64,000 nt of DNA, taken from contig JAVBRD010000022.1 of NCBI GenBank assembly GCA_031548365.1, positions 24,875 to 88,874 on the forward strand, in the 5' to 3' direction. Within the stretch, counting starts at the first letter, position 1. Each line of letters opens with the position of its first letter. This document shows positions 24,334 through 33,547 of the stretch, piece after piece. Origin of the DNA: JAVBRD01 sp031548365. GTDB lineage: Bacteria; Bacillota; Clostridia; Christensenellales; UBA1750. Made by a program: the position numbers and the translations under genes. The notes under the pieces are model-generated. The model was not told the DNA's origin, did no database searches, and worked only from the letters and a program-made list of their open reading frames with translations.

Positions 24334-25146
24334 TTACTCTGAGAGGATGTCGCTGACAAGCGCGGCGTTTTCAGCGACCTGGTCTTTGTCGCGCGTGAAC
24401 ATGCCCACAACGGCGGCGTCTGTTGCCTTCATGCCGCGATACGCGTGCGTGAAGGCGTCGCGGACGTCCTCGGGAGAGGAACAGCGCCGTCCGCCACCAA
24501 GGAGTTTGAACACCAGGCAGGGTTTGCTGACAGCGCGGACAACGTCGAGCATCAGGTCGCGGTCGGGTTCGTCGAAAGGTTCGCCGTTGTTGAATGGGTC
24601 AGGGGTGTCGGTCGTGCGTTCGGGTTTCATAATGTTGTACAGGCATGTCATGTAGAAGTCGACATCCCACTTCTCTTCCTCAGCGCGCGCGACGAGCTCA
24701 GGCAGGTGCGATCCGAGGCCTACTGGTTTGCCTGTCGCACGTATGACGGCGAGATTCCGCTTCAACTCGTCGATGTTTCCCGCGAGAAAAAGTCTGTCGG
24801 AGACGGACCCGTGGTGGTAAATGGCGATGGGGTTGTAGCCTTTGGCGAGGTTGGTGGTGAACTCAATGCTGGTTTCGCCCGCGGTTTGGGCAACCCAGTG
24901 CAGCGTGCCCCCCTCGGCCCGGAACTCGCGGATGTAGCGCGCGGCGTGCCGGTCGGCGCGCACTTGCATGGTGTTGATGCCGCACATCTCGGCGCGAAAC
25001 AGCGCTTGCTTGATGCGTTCGGTATTGTAGTAATCCATCATTTGAGCGTCGTGTTCTTTTGACATGTGGGAAAAGCCAGCGAATGGGTTTCCGCCGATGA
25101 TCAGGCGCGTGACATCGGTTCCGCACAGGTTGACGGTGGGAAGCAT
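24334..25146 (-). CDS. TIM-barrel-like protein of unknown function
   Basis: 270 aa from ATG 25146 with AGGAGG nine nt upstream. The N-terminus VTRLIIGGNPFAGFSHM resembles the first strand of aldo/keto reductase-like barrels. Later strands (INTMQVRADRHA, TLHWVAQT, PIAIYHHGS, KPVGLGSHLPE, KPCLVFKLLGGGR) suggest eight alternating beta/alpha units. The aldo/keto reductase Asp-Tyr-Lys-His tetrad is not evident. It lies 31 nt after a GNAT gene and may be co-transcribed. I do not know its substrate; the fold is inferred from the strand pattern only. Confidence 0.55.
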   Translation of the reverse strand: MLPTVNLCGTDVTRLIIGGNPFAGFSHMSKEHDAQMMDYYNTERIKQALFRAEMCGINTMQVRADRHAARYIREFRAEGGTLHWVAQTAGETSIEFTTNLAKGYNPIAIYHHGSVSDRLFLAGNIDELKRNLAVIRATGKPVGLGSHLPELVARAEEEKWDVDFYMTCLYNIMKPERTTDTPDPFNNGEPFDEPDRDLMLDVVRAVSKPCLVFKLLGGGRRCSSPEDVRDAFTHAYRGMKATDAAVVGMFTRDKDQVAENAALVSDILSE

Positions 25147-25177
25147 GGTCAACGACCTCCTTTTCTACTTGAGCGCG

Positions 25178-26065
25178 TTATTCGTGGATGGTCATCTCAA
25201 GATCGCACGTCGTCTCGCGCGCGACAAACCCCATGCGGTGGTAGAGCGCTTGCGCGGAGTTGCCTTGCGCGACGAAGAGCCGCAGGAGCGGATGCGTGCC
25301 ACTCAACGCGTTGAGCGCTTTGAGGATCATGGCATCCCCCAAGTGTTGACCGCGCCAGAGCGGGTGAATGGCAATATCCCAGATCACGGGCGTTCCAGCC
25401 CAGAGTGTGACAATGGACGCGCCAACCGGCTCTTTGCCGAATAACAACAGGCTCGATGCCCGCGAGCAGCTCGCGTCGCGCTTGGAGAAGGCGTAGGAGA
25501 GGTCTTCGGCAAATTCATCGGGCGTTGTGCGAAGCGGATCTTTGCCGTCGTAAGCGGCGCATAGCAGCTGGCTGACGGCGGGGATGTTTTTTTTTGTCAC
25601 CCCTACAAGCTCAAAACCTTCTGGCAGCCACCACTCGCACTTCTGCGTGGGCCGCGCCATCGCGCAGCACCAAACCATGCCGTCGCCTTCGCCTTTGACA
25701 GGCATCCACCCTGCGCGCATGAAGTGGGCCAGCTCGCTTTGTCGGATACCCGGTGCGATCGCGCGGCCCGGAGGTGTGATCTTGCGCAGGTGGGAGGAAA
25801 GCGCGGTGATGATGCTTCCCAACCCCTCCACAGGAGGAACGGCGAAGGGGTACGCGAGTACGCCGGGTCCGATGACCGCGCCGCCGACCACAACGCCTTG
25901 GCGAAGCAAAAAGTGCGTGGGCTGCCCTTCGAGCATCCCGCGGAACTCGGCTTCTGTGCGGTAGTGCTCGTCCGCGCCGCGGTAGAGCGATGCCCAAACG
26001 GCAAACTCATCCGAAGGGGTCGATTTGAGCGCGTACCCTGGCGTGATGTAGAGTGGCTGATCCAT
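25178..26065 (-). CDS. GNAT-family N-acetyltransferase
   Basis: 295-aa protein with a C-terminal GNAT domain: the acetyl-CoA loop is PLWRGQHLGDAMI and the following helix/strand is LLRLFVAQGNSAQALYHRMGF. The N-terminal 130 residues look like a second, degenerate GNAT half (ATPGRAI-type loop, near PPGRAIAPGIRQSEL), so it may be a tandem GNAT. ATG 26065 follows AAAGGTG. It sits just downstream of the PBP2 gene (19 nt), probably as the tail of the mre operon, but its substrate cannot be predicted. Confidence 0.75.
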   Translation of the reverse strand: MDQPLYITPGYALKSTPSDEFAVWASLYRGADEHYRTEAEFRGMLEGQPTHFLLRQGVVVGGAVIGPGVLAYPFAVPPVEGLGSIITALSSHLRKITPPGRAIAPGIRQSELAHFMRAGWMPVKGEGDGMVWCCAMARPTQKCEWWLPEGFELVGVTKKNIPAVSQLLCAAYDGKDPLRTTPDEFAEDLSYAFSKRDASCSRASSLLLFGKEPVGASIVTLWAGTPVIWDIAIHPLWRGQHLGDAMILKALNALSGTHPLLRLFVAQGNSAQALYHRMGFVARETTCDLEMTIHE

Positions 26066-26084
26066 CGCGATCACCTTTGCCTTT

Positions 26085-28595
26085 TCATGTGCTGGGTGCG
26101 TCGAGGAAGGTTCCGGGGCGTGGTGCGTCGTCGGTCACGGGTTTGTTCTTACGATCGAGGTAGGCGCGCATGATCTCTTTTGCTGCGTCTGAGGACCAAA
26201 GCCCGGCGTAGCCGTTTTCGATGACGACAACGATTGCGATTTCGGGGGCGTCATTGGGAACGTAGCACGTAAACCACGCGGTGTTTTCGATGTCGATGTT
26301 GTTTGCGGTCTGCGCTGTGCCCGTCTTGGCATTGATCAAGCTGGTGTACGGGAAGTCGCGGAAGCGTTTTTCGCCGGTTCCGCCGTCTTCAGGGGAGAGC
26401 ACGCCGTGCATTCCGGCCTGTATGTGTTCCAGCGCCCACTCGGCGTTCGTAAGCTGGGAGACGACCGTGGGCTGTTTGTCGACCACGGTTTTTCCGTCGG
26501 GCGCGACGACCGCGTCCACGATGTGCGCTTCGTACACCGTACCCCCGTTGGCGATCGCGGAAATATACCGCGCGACCGATATGGGCGTAAGCCCCGTGAT
26601 TGACTGGCCGATGCCGGTCATGATCGTCTCGGTGGGCGTCCAGCGGATCTCGTTTAAGTATTGCAGCGTTTGGTTGACCAGATCGCGCTGCGAAATCACC
26701 GAAGAGGCAAGCCCCGTGACCTCGATGTAAATGTTGCGCACCTTTGTGCCTGCGCCCTCGGTCGGTTCGCTCACGAGCTCAAAAAGCCTGGCGACCGTGC
26801 GATCGAGGCGTTCTTCGTCGAGCGTAAGCCCGCTCGCTTCACCGGCCTCACGCAGCCGCGCCTTTATGGCATTGGCGACGATCAGCGGCTTGGACGTGCG
26901 TTGTCCGTCGATGGAACGCGTTGGATCGTAAAGCATTTCGCGGTTGCCTACGATGCTGGTGGACTCCTGCGGAAGCTCAATGCCCGTCTTGCTGGTCAGA
27001 CCAAGCCGAGACGTCCACGCATACAGGCGGTCGATGCCTAAACGGTCGGAGACTTCGTAGAAGTAGTAGTTGCACGAGTGAAGCAGTGCCATGCGGATGT
27101 CCTGATTCTGGTGGTCCGAAGGATGCTTTGTCCAGCAGACGGGGCCGTGACCGGATGTGACGTATTTGTTGAAGTAGCCCTCATCGTCGATTTGCTCGGT
27201 GGGGGTGACGGCGTTTTCCATCAGCGCCGCCAACCCTGTGGCCATTTTGAAGATGGATCCCGGAGGGAAACGTGAGCTGATCGCGCGGTTATACAGCGGT
27301 TTTAAGGGGTTCTCATCGCCAAGCTTCTTGTAGTCTTCCTCGCTGATCCCGCCGATGAACACCTGCGGATCGTAACCGGGGTAGCTGACCTGAGATAAAA
27401 CATCACCGCTGCGCACGTCCATGACGATGGCGGCGCCTGAGCCGGCGAACTGTATCTCGCGTCCTCCCCGGTCGGCCACTTTTTTTTCATAGGCAGCCGT
27501 GGCCTCCGGTGTGGCGGCCTCGAGAAGCTTTTTCTCCTCAGCGTAACTGGTTTCGATGTTTTTCTTGAGCGCTTCGTATGTCACGTTTTGCAAATAGAGG
27601 TCGATCGTCAGGCGCACGTTGTTGCCAGAAGAGGCCGGCAGTTCGTCAACGGTGCGGAGGGGCCTGTTGCGATTGTCCACCTCGAGCAGGCGGTAACCTT
27701 GGCGCTCGGAGGAGTTTCCAGTGAGCTGGTCCTCCAGTGTGTACTCAACGCCCGTCACACCCACGAGGTCGTTGGCGTCGTAGCCGCGCGATGTGTAGTC
27801 CTTGAGGGTTCTGTCCGGGATTTTGGCGATGTATCCCGATAGGTGGCCGGTCAACTCGCCCCGGGGGTACACGCGGCGCGTGGACTCAACCACGTTAAAG
27901 CCAGTGAGCGCGTCCGAGTATGCCGCGATCTGCGCCACGACATTGAAGGGTACGTTGCTCGCGATAACGCTGGGCGTGCCGAGAAAAGCCGTCATACGGC
28001 TGACCTGCCAAATGGAGAGCACCTTGGATGCGTGTTCAAAGCCCTTAGCGGGGTCAATCCCGTAGCGCGCGCAGAGCGTTTCATAAATTTTATCGACCGG
28101 GTAATCATCGGCGCTCAGATCCATGTTGTCTCGCCACTGGCTCTCGCGCGAAGCGTTGACGTCGGGCAGCTCGGAGCCGAAATCAAGATAGAACGCACCG
28201 TTTTCGCCTTGCTTGAGGTAAAACCCCCCGATGGTGCTCCCGCCATTGGCTTCAACCATGCCAATGACGGTCTCCATCGCGTGCGTGTGCTGGTCTTTTC
28301 CGTATTGCCGAAACTCTTTGTTATTGAAAATCGTTGGGTCGCGGTAAAAAGTGATGTCATAGCTCTTGACGTCGTGTGCGATGAGCAGCCCGTTGCGGTC
28401 GTATATGGATCCGCGAGCGCCTTTGATGGCCACGCTCTTGGTTTTGACCATCTCGGATGATTTAACGTTTTCCTCGCCGGAGCGCACCTGCAAGTTTAGA
28501 AGCTGAATAAACACAATGCCAAAGAGAAGGAATGAGAGAACACTGATCGCGACATACCTTGATACTGAGCCCGCTTTGGGTTGGCTGATGTTCAT
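26085..28595 (-). CDS. mrdA: Penicillin-binding protein 2, elongasome transpeptidase
   Basis: Class B PBP that crosslinks peptidoglycan during side-wall growth with RodA and MreBCD. 836 aa: an N-terminal membrane anchor (about 12-35), the pedestal/dimerisation domain (about 55-320), then the transpeptidase with SxxK at Ser447 (PPGSIFK), SxN at Ser507 (HSCN) and KTG at Lys757 (AKTGTAQT). An insertion of charged residues around 350-380 follows the usual catalytic-domain start. It lies directly after mreD in the same direction; no rodA is present in the window. The gene name mrdA is by analogy (pbp2/pbpA in other systems). Confidence 0.92.
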   Translation of the reverse strand: MNISQPKAGSVSRYVAISVLSFLLFGIVFIQLLNLQVRSGEENVKSSEMVKTKSVAIKGARGSIYDRNGLLIAHDVKSYDITFYRDPTIFNNKEFRQYGKDQHTHAMETVIGMVEANGGSTIGGFYLKQGENGAFYLDFGSELPDVNASRESQWRDNMDLSADDYPVDKIYETLCARYGIDPAKGFEHASKVLSIWQVSRMTAFLGTPSVIASNVPFNVVAQIAAYSDALTGFNVVESTRRVYPRGELTGHLSGYIAKIPDRTLKDYTSRGYDANDLVGVTGVEYTLEDQLTGNSSERQGYRLLEVDNRNRPLRTVDELPASSGNNVRLTIDLYLQNVTYEALKKNIETSYAEEKKLLEAATPEATAAYEKKVADRGGREIQFAGSGAAIVMDVRSGDVLSQVSYPGYDPQVFIGGISEEDYKKLGDENPLKPLYNRAISSRFPPGSIFKMATGLAALMENAVTPTEQIDDEGYFNKYVTSGHGPVCWTKHPSDHQNQDIRMALLHSCNYYFYEVSDRLGIDRLYAWTSRLGLTSKTGIELPQESTSIVGNREMLYDPTRSIDGQRTSKPLIVANAIKARLREAGEASGLTLDEERLDRTVARLFELVSEPTEGAGTKVRNIYIEVTGLASSVISQRDLVNQTLQYLNEIRWTPTETIMTGIGQSITGLTPISVARYISAIANGGTVYEAHIVDAVVAPDGKTVVDKQPTVVSQLTNAEWALEHIQAGMHGVLSPEDGGTGEKRFRDFPYTSLINAKTGTAQTANNIDIENTAWFTCYVPNDAPEIAIVVVIENGYAGLWSSDAAKEIMRAYLDRKNKPVTDDAPRPGTFLDAPST

Positions 28596-28650
28596 GTGGT
28601 CACCTCTTAATCAAGCCTGCATCGGTTTGCATGGGTAGATGGGATCGCGG

Positions 28651-29217
28651 CTAAAAAATGCCGCGCCGTCTCGGATGCCGAAGCAAGAGGAGCGGCTGAG
28701 CGATTACAAGCGCGCACGCGGCGGTGGCGAGCATGGTTCCGGAGACGCGCGCCAAGACGTCCGTGCCGGTCATTGCAACACCGACCAAGATTGCGATGCA
28801 AACGACAATCAGCTCTTTGAGCGCGCATGCGGCGAGCGTGGCGGCGATGGGCTTGATGACATGGTCGGAGAAGCTTCGCCTTCGTTTGTCGCTCGCGTCA
28901 ACCAGAAAAACGCTGCGTGTGATGCGGATATTGGCCTCGATCCACCCCGACTGCGACGACAGGAGGCCGCCGGCGAGGCCGCACGCCATGTAGATCAAAG
29001 CGTAAGTTCCAAGTCCGTCCGTAAAAAGCGAATCGAGCATCAGCCCGGCAATGATGCCGGAGAGCGCGCCGCGCGCAGGACCGCTCGCCAACCCAACGCA
29101 CACAACGACGGCGAGCACAGCGTCTACCCGCGCGCCGCGCAGAGTAAGAAGCGGCAGAAGCGTGCCTTGCAGCGCAGTCGCGGCCGCGAGAAGCAGGCAT
29201 TCGACGATCAGCGTCAC
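28651..29217 (-). CDS. mreD: Rod shape-determining protein MreD
   Basis: Small polytopic membrane protein linking MreC to the elongasome. The 188-aa sequence has about five hydrophobic segments and the family pattern with GLMLDSLFTDGLGTYALIYM in the middle. It begins 1 nt after the mreC stop and precedes the PBP2 gene. The sequence is poorly conserved in this family, and position in mreBCD strengthens the call. A basic stretch (ASDKRRRSFSDH) separates the membrane segments. Confidence 0.88.
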   Translation of the reverse strand: MTLIVECLLLAAATALQGTLLPLLTLRGARVDAVLAVVVCVGLASGPARGALSGIIAGLMLDSLFTDGLGTYALIYMACGLAGGLLSSQSGWIEANIRITRSVFLVDASDKRRRSFSDHVIKPIAATLAACALKELIVVCIAILVGVAMTGTDVLARVSGTMLATAACALVIAQPLLLLRHPRRRGIF

Positions 29218-29218
29218 G

Positions 29219-30142
29219 TCATGGCCCTCCCTGAGGAGCGGGTGTGGGGGAGGCCTTGGGCGCGGCCGAGGGTGTGGCCGTGGGAATTGGCAAACGGTCA
29301 GGCTTGCCCTCCGACGTGCCGTCGACCATGATCAAGACGTTTTCCACGCGCAAGATGTCCTCCGCGGGCTGTATGCTGGCAAACGAAGGCGTAACGCCCT
29401 GATTGCGCGATATCTGCGTCACGTTCCCGATGACAAGCCCTTTGGGCATCAGCTGATCCATGCCGGAGGTGATCACGCGGTCGCCGGGAACGAGTAAGGC
29501 GTCAAACGGCAAAAACTCCATCCGGCAGGGATCGCCGTTGGAGCCTGAAATCATGTTGCCACGAACGAGTCCGTTGTCGCGCGAACGCTCGACCAGCCCG
29601 CTGACCGAGCAGCGCGTGTCCAAGAGCGTGCACACACGCGCGGTTGAGTCGGTGGTGTCCACGATGTAGCCGATCAGCCCTTTGGCCGTTACGACAGGAT
29701 CCCATTTTCGGATGCCCTGCTTCGCGCCCTGGTCGATGACCAGCTCCATGTAACTGGAGTCGGGGTGGCGCCCGATCACACGTGCGGCGTGAAAATCATG
29801 CTCTGGTGTCGTGTCGATGTATTTTTGCTGCTCAAGCAAGCGTTTGTTTTCCTCCGAAGCTTCGGAGAGCGCGAGCACCTCTGCCTTGAGCGCTTCGTGT
29901 TCCTCGGACAGCTGTAGAAACGCGGCTTCAAGGTCCTGGTCGTATGTACGCTTGATCAGGTAGGTGCGCGCGTTGTCGACCAGGCCCTGCGTCAGTCCCG
30001 TGAGCGGGCGTGACAAAAATCGAATCCCACTCGAAAAAAAAGGAATCTCAAGCCTGCCGGAAGCGGAAAACAACACCAGCGCCGTCAATCCCAATAGGGC
30101 GGCGATGATGATGGGCTTACCGAAACGGCTCCAAAATGACAT
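29219..30142 (-). CDS. mreC: Rod shape-determining protein MreC
   Basis: Periplasm-side scaffold of the elongasome. 307 aa: one N-terminal membrane helix (about 10-28), a coiled coil (about 60-105, FLQLSEEHEALKAEVLALSE), and the two beta-barrel domains with DQGAKQGIRKWDPVV and DRVITSGMDQLMPKGLVIG, diagnostic of MreC. The last 30 residues are a Pro/Ala/Thr-rich tail. It follows mreB by 20 nt. Confidence 0.93.
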   Translation of the reverse strand: MSFWSRFGKPIIIAALLGLTALVLFSASGRLEIPFFSSGIRFLSRPLTGLTQGLVDNARTYLIKRTYDQDLEAAFLQLSEEHEALKAEVLALSEASEENKRLLEQQKYIDTTPEHDFHAARVIGRHPDSSYMELVIDQGAKQGIRKWDPVVTAKGLIGYIVDTTDSTARVCTLLDTRCSVSGLVERSRDNGLVRGNMISGSNGDPCRMEFLPFDALLVPGDRVITSGMDQLMPKGLVIGNVTQISRNQGVTPSFASIQPAEDILRVENVLIMVDGTSEGKPDRLPIPTATPSAAPKASPTPAPQGGP

Positions 30143-30162
30143 GCGTCAATCCTTTGCTTGCG

Positions 30163-31191
30163 TTAATCGTCCCGCGAGGGGGAGAGCGCGTGCCGAAGCA
30201 CGGCAATATCCTCTGCCATGCGCCCGGCGCCGATGACCACGCAGTCAAGCGGGTTGTCGGCAATCAGGACGGGCATGCCCGTCTCCAGTGAAATCAGCGT
30301 GTCCAGCCCGTGGAGCAGCGCGCCGCCACCCGTGAGCACGATGCCGCGCTCCATGATGTCAGACGCAAGCTCCGGCGGAGTTTTCTCAAGGCATCCTTTG
30401 ATGGCTTCGACGATTTGCATCACAGGCTCGCGCAACGCTTCGCGAATCTCGTCCGATGTGATCTCAAGCGTCTGCGGTAAGCCGGTGATCAAGTCACGGC
30501 CGCGCACCGTGGCCATCTCTTGCCGCTCGACCGCGAGCGCGGAACCAATGTTGATTTTGACTTCTTCAGCCGTCCGTTCACCGATGAGCAGGTTGCGGTC
30601 CTTCTTGATGTACGCGATGATGGCATCATCCAGCTTGTTCCCGCCTACGCGGATGGATCGCGCCGTGACGATGCCGCCCAGCGAAATGACCGCGACCTCG
30701 CTCGTGCCGCCCCCGATGTCCACGACCATGCTCCCTGTGGGGTCCTGCACAGGCAGTCCAGCGCCGATTGCGGCGGCCATGGGTTCCTCGACGATGAAGG
30801 CCTGCCGCGCGCCTGCCGAGCGCGTCGCTTCGTCCACCGCGCGCCGTTCGACCGCCGTCACGCCGCAGGGCACGCACACGACTACCCTCGGCTTGAACAG
30901 CGGGAAACTCGTCCCCGTGGCTTTGCGGATGAAATACTTGAGCATGATTTCAGTGACGTCAAAGTCGGCGATGACGCCCTCGTGCATGGGACGCATCGCC
31001 GTGATGTTGCCGGGCGTGCGCCCGATCATGCGTTTGGCCTCTTCGCCAACAGCGAGAACTTCGCGGCGCGACTCGTTGCGCACGGCGACAACGCTTGGCT
31101 CGCGGATGATGATGCCCCTGCCGCGCATATAGACAAGCACATTGGCGGTGCCAAGATCAATGCCCAGATCGTGAGAAAAAAATGAACACAT
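30163..31191 (-). CDS. mreB: Rod shape-determining protein MreB
   Basis: Bacterial actin that positions wall synthesis under the membrane. ATG 31191 (AAAGGAG upstream, 342 aa) gives the usual start CSFFSHDLGIDLGTANVLVY. Actin/Hsp70 ATPase motifs are visible: phosphate-1 GIDLGTAN, connect-1 EEPMAAAIGAG, phosphate-2 MVVDIGGGTSEVAV and the adenosine site TGGGALLHG. An in-frame ATG 33 codons upstream (31290) also has a fair ribosome site, so a longer form is possible. It heads the mreBCD-PBP2 operon. Confidence 0.95.
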   Translation of the reverse strand: MCSFFSHDLGIDLGTANVLVYMRGRGIIIREPSVVAVRNESRREVLAVGEEAKRMIGRTPGNITAMRPMHEGVIADFDVTEIMLKYFIRKATGTSFPLFKPRVVVCVPCGVTAVERRAVDEATRSAGARQAFIVEEPMAAAIGAGLPVQDPTGSMVVDIGGGTSEVAVISLGGIVTARSIRVGGNKLDDAIIAYIKKDRNLLIGERTAEEVKINIGSALAVERQEMATVRGRDLITGLPQTLEITSDEIREALREPVMQIVEAIKGCLEKTPPELASDIMERGIVLTGGGALLHGLDTLISLETGMPVLIADNPLDCVVIGAGRMAEDIAVLRHALSPSRDD

Positions 31192-31337
31192 CGCTGTATC
31201 TCCTTTGGTGGGAACGCTCCGCGTTTGAGGGCTTGTCCGGCGATGACCACGCGGCGATAATGCGTATCCATAAAACTTCGCCGTCATCATAGGTATATCC
31301 TTTTTTTGTAAGCCAATTCGCGCGTGGGAGCAAGGCG

Positions 31338-31916
31338 TTACAGCTCCTGCAGGCCGAAATCGCGAGAAAGGACCGATCGCACGCGACATAGGGGAAGACC
31401 CATCACGTTGTGGTAGTCTCCGCAAATCCGGGCAACGTATGTACCTGCCAGCCCTTGCACTGAGAAAGCGCCCGCACGGTCGAGTACGTCGTCGGCAAGC
31501 AGGAGGCGCTCAATACTGGGAGGAGGGATTACATCAAATGTGACGTCGGTGATCTCGTGAAACGTGACGTGATGGCCGGTTAAGCTGTCAAGTAGGCAGA
31601 CACCTGTGAGCACGCGCACAGTCGATGAGGAAAGCGCGGCGAGCATGGCGCGTGCGTGGGTGATATCGCGGGGCTTTGCATAGACGGAGTCTCCCAACGC
31701 AACGATGGTGTCTGCGGCCAAGATGATGGCAGGATGCGACAGCCGCGGGGCTACCGCGCCCGCTTTGCGTACGGAGAGATCCTCGAGCGCTTGCCCCAGC
31801 CCGAGCGGTGCGAGCGTTTCATCGACGTCAGGTGGATGCACATCGAAAGGATAACCAAGAAGTCCGAGCAGGTCACGCCGTCTCGGGGATGCGGACGCCA
31901 ACACGAGGCGGTTCAC
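31338..31916 (-). CDS. maf: Maf-like nucleotide pyrophosphatase
   Basis: House-cleaning pyrophosphatase of the Maf/YhdE family that hydrolyses non-canonical or modified nucleoside triphosphates. The 192-aa protein starts LVLASASPRRRDLLGLLG, the Maf signature, and has AADTIVALGD with the catalytic Asp and DRAGAFSVQGLAGTYV near the C-terminus. GTG 31916 overlaps the end of the DUF4321 gene by 4 nt. It sits upstream of mreB as in many Firmicutes, where it has been linked to septum control. Confidence 0.93.
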   Translation of the reverse strand: MNRLVLASASPRRRDLLGLLGYPFDVHPPDVDETLAPLGLGQALEDLSVRKAGAVAPRLSHPAIILAADTIVALGDSVYAKPRDITHARAMLAALSSSTVRVLTGVCLLDSLTGHHVTFHEITDVTFDVIPPPSIERLLLADDVLDRAGAFSVQGLAGTYVARICGDYHNVMGLPLCRVRSVLSRDFGLQEL

Positions 31917-32167
31917 CGCAGCGCGAAAAACAGGCCGGCAAGCGCGCCTGCTGCGCCACCGAGATTAAAGCGCAACACGATGCCAAATGTCAGCCGGATG
32001 AACACCAGATCAAGCGTCCAAGGCGCCGCAGTTGATCCAACATCGTAAGTCGCGCGGAGAATCTCGGGCAATATCGGCGAGATGACCGCCCAGAGCGCCG
32101 TGCCAATGATCGCGCCGCCAAGCATGGAGATGGTGATGATCAAAGCGGATTGCCGTTTCATGGCCAT
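31913..32167 (-). CDS. DUF4321 small membrane protein
   Basis: 84-aa protein with two hydrophobic segments (LIITISMLGGAIIGTALWAV and GGAAGALAGLFFAL) and an Arg-flanked loop with LDLVFIRLTFGIVLRFNL. This matches the DUF4321 family, short membrane proteins encoded next to maf/mreB in Clostridia, function unknown. ATG 32167 has GAGAGGT upstream. It is translationally coupled to maf. Confidence 0.75.
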   Translation of the reverse strand: MAMKRQSALIITISMLGGAIIGTALWAVISPILPEILRATYDVGSTAAPWTLDLVFIRLTFGIVLRFNLGGAAGALAGLFFALR

Positions 32168-32191
32168 GGCGATGACCTCTCTTCTGTACGT

Positions 32192-32887
32192 CTACAGCTC
32201 GTAAAGCTGAAAGTCCAGCCGGTCGCAGGAGACCTGATGGTAGAACACGCCGTTTCGTTCGCCGTGGAAGCAGGTTTTCAGGCTTCCTCCGTGCAGATGG
32301 CCGTAGAGCACATCCTTGACGCCGTTCGACTCGAGCTGGCCGGTGAATCCTGAGCTTTCGCGCGCTTCGTTGAACGGCGGATAGTGCATCATGACAATGA
32401 GCCGCTCTCCGTCATTGAGCGGCAAAGCGGCCCGGAGTGAAAGCCTCAGGCGGTGCACTTCGCGGTTGTAGATGCGTTCGTCATCGGAGGAGAGTTTGCC
32501 TGATCCAGGGCTTGGGCAAATCCATCCGCGTGTGCCGCAAACGACGAGCGGCCCAAAGCGCAGAGCGTCGTTTTGTAGCGCGTAAACGTCTTTTGGGAGC
32601 GCTGCTCTCACTTGTGTCACGCTCGACCACCAGTAGTCGTGGTTGCCGCGCATAATCACTTTTCTACCGGGGAAGGTCGCAATTTTTCCGAGATCCGGAA
32701 CCGCGTTTTTCAGCGTCATGGCCCAGCTGATGTCGCCGGGAATGAGGATGACGTCGTCGGAGGAGACTCGGTCGGCCGCATCGCGCGATATGCGCTCAAA
32801 GTGATCCTGCCATCCGTTGCCGAAGAGGTCCATGGGCTTGTCTTCGCCGCCAGGAAGATGCAAATCACTGATCGCAAAAATTCGCAA
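32192..32887 (-). CDS. Calcineurin-like metallophosphoesterase
   Basis: 231-aa phosphoesterase. TTG 32887 with GGGAGG upstream gives the correct family start LRIFAISDLHLPGG; readings from further upstream add unrelated Arg/Ser-rich residues. The two-metal centre motifs are DLHL, PGDISW (GD), RGNHDYWW (GNHD), MMHYPPF (H) and YGHLHGG (GHxH). It resembles predicted phosphohydrolases of the YfcE/Icc class found in Clostridia. The substrate cannot be told from sequence. It is upstream of DUF4321-maf-mre and may share their transcript. Confidence 0.88.
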   Translation of the reverse strand: MRIFAISDLHLPGGEDKPMDLFGNGWQDHFERISRDAADRVSSDDVILIPGDISWAMTLKNAVPDLGKIATFPGRKVIMRGNHDYWWSSVTQVRAALPKDVYALQNDALRFGPLVVCGTRGWICPSPGSGKLSSDDERIYNREVHRLRLSLRAALPLNDGERLIVMMHYPPFNEARESSGFTGQLESNGVKDVLYGHLHGGSLKTCFHGERNGVFYHQVSCDRLDFQLYEL

Positions 32888-33094
32888 CGATAGACCTCCC
32901 GGTTTTTTTGTGCCCGTAGCTTTGATTTTTATCGTCGCGGATTTGCACGAAGCCGCAACCGGAACAGCAGTGTCCGAGGATCGGCACCGCACAAAGGAGT
33001 GTCGCTGATGACGGGGGAACATTTTGCCTCAAGAAGAGGAGGCTGCGCTGCATTGGGACACATGCAGCTATGATGTGGCAAGAAGCGACGTGCC

Positions 33095-33547
33095 TTAGAT
33101 GTCTTCCTCTTCTTCGTCCTCATCTTCGTCTTCGGCAAGCGCTTCAAGGCTATCATCTACGATAATCGCGCCGTCGAGCAGCTCGTCGGCCGAGTCGTCG
33201 CCCAGTTCCTGATCAATCTCTTTGTATTCACGCTCGGGAATGTCGTCGCCGGCGACAATTTCGATCTCATCCATGCCGCTGACTGATGCGGGATCAAGCA
33301 TATCCTCCGCGGGTATGGGCGCTGTGTCGTCCGCACTTGAGAGCGCCGTGTGGCGGGCGATCTCGCGAAGGCAAACGTAGCAGAGTTCTTCGCCCGGCAC
33401 AATCGGGTTCTCCCCGCACTCGGGACAGATGTCTGCGGCGTCGTCGCGCACCTCTTCGCCGTGGAGTTCGCGCTTGCATACCGCGCAGTACTTATCGGTC
33501 TCGTTCATGTAATTGAGTTCACACCTGGGGCACTTAACCAATGCCAT
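33095..33547 (-). CDS. Zinc-ribbon protein with long acidic tail
   Basis: 150 aa. The first 35 residues hold a four-Cys ribbon (KCPRCELNY...CAVCKREL), and a second CxxC pair set follows at ICPECGENP and CYVCLREIA, so eight cysteines could bind two zinc ions. The remaining 75 residues are highly acidic and end in an Asp/Glu run. ATG 33547 or GTG 33550 start with AAAGGG upstream. I do not recognise a named family. The architecture suggests a protein- or nucleic-acid-contact module rather than an enzyme. It is divergent from the CAP-domain gene. Confidence 0.65.
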   Translation of the reverse strand: MALVKCPRCELNYMNETDKYCAVCKRELHGEEVRDDAADICPECGENPIVPGEELCYVCLREIARHTALSSADDTAPIPAEDMLDPASVSGMDEIEIVAGDDIPEREYKEIDQELGDDSADELLDGAIIVDDSLEALAEDEDEDEEEEDI

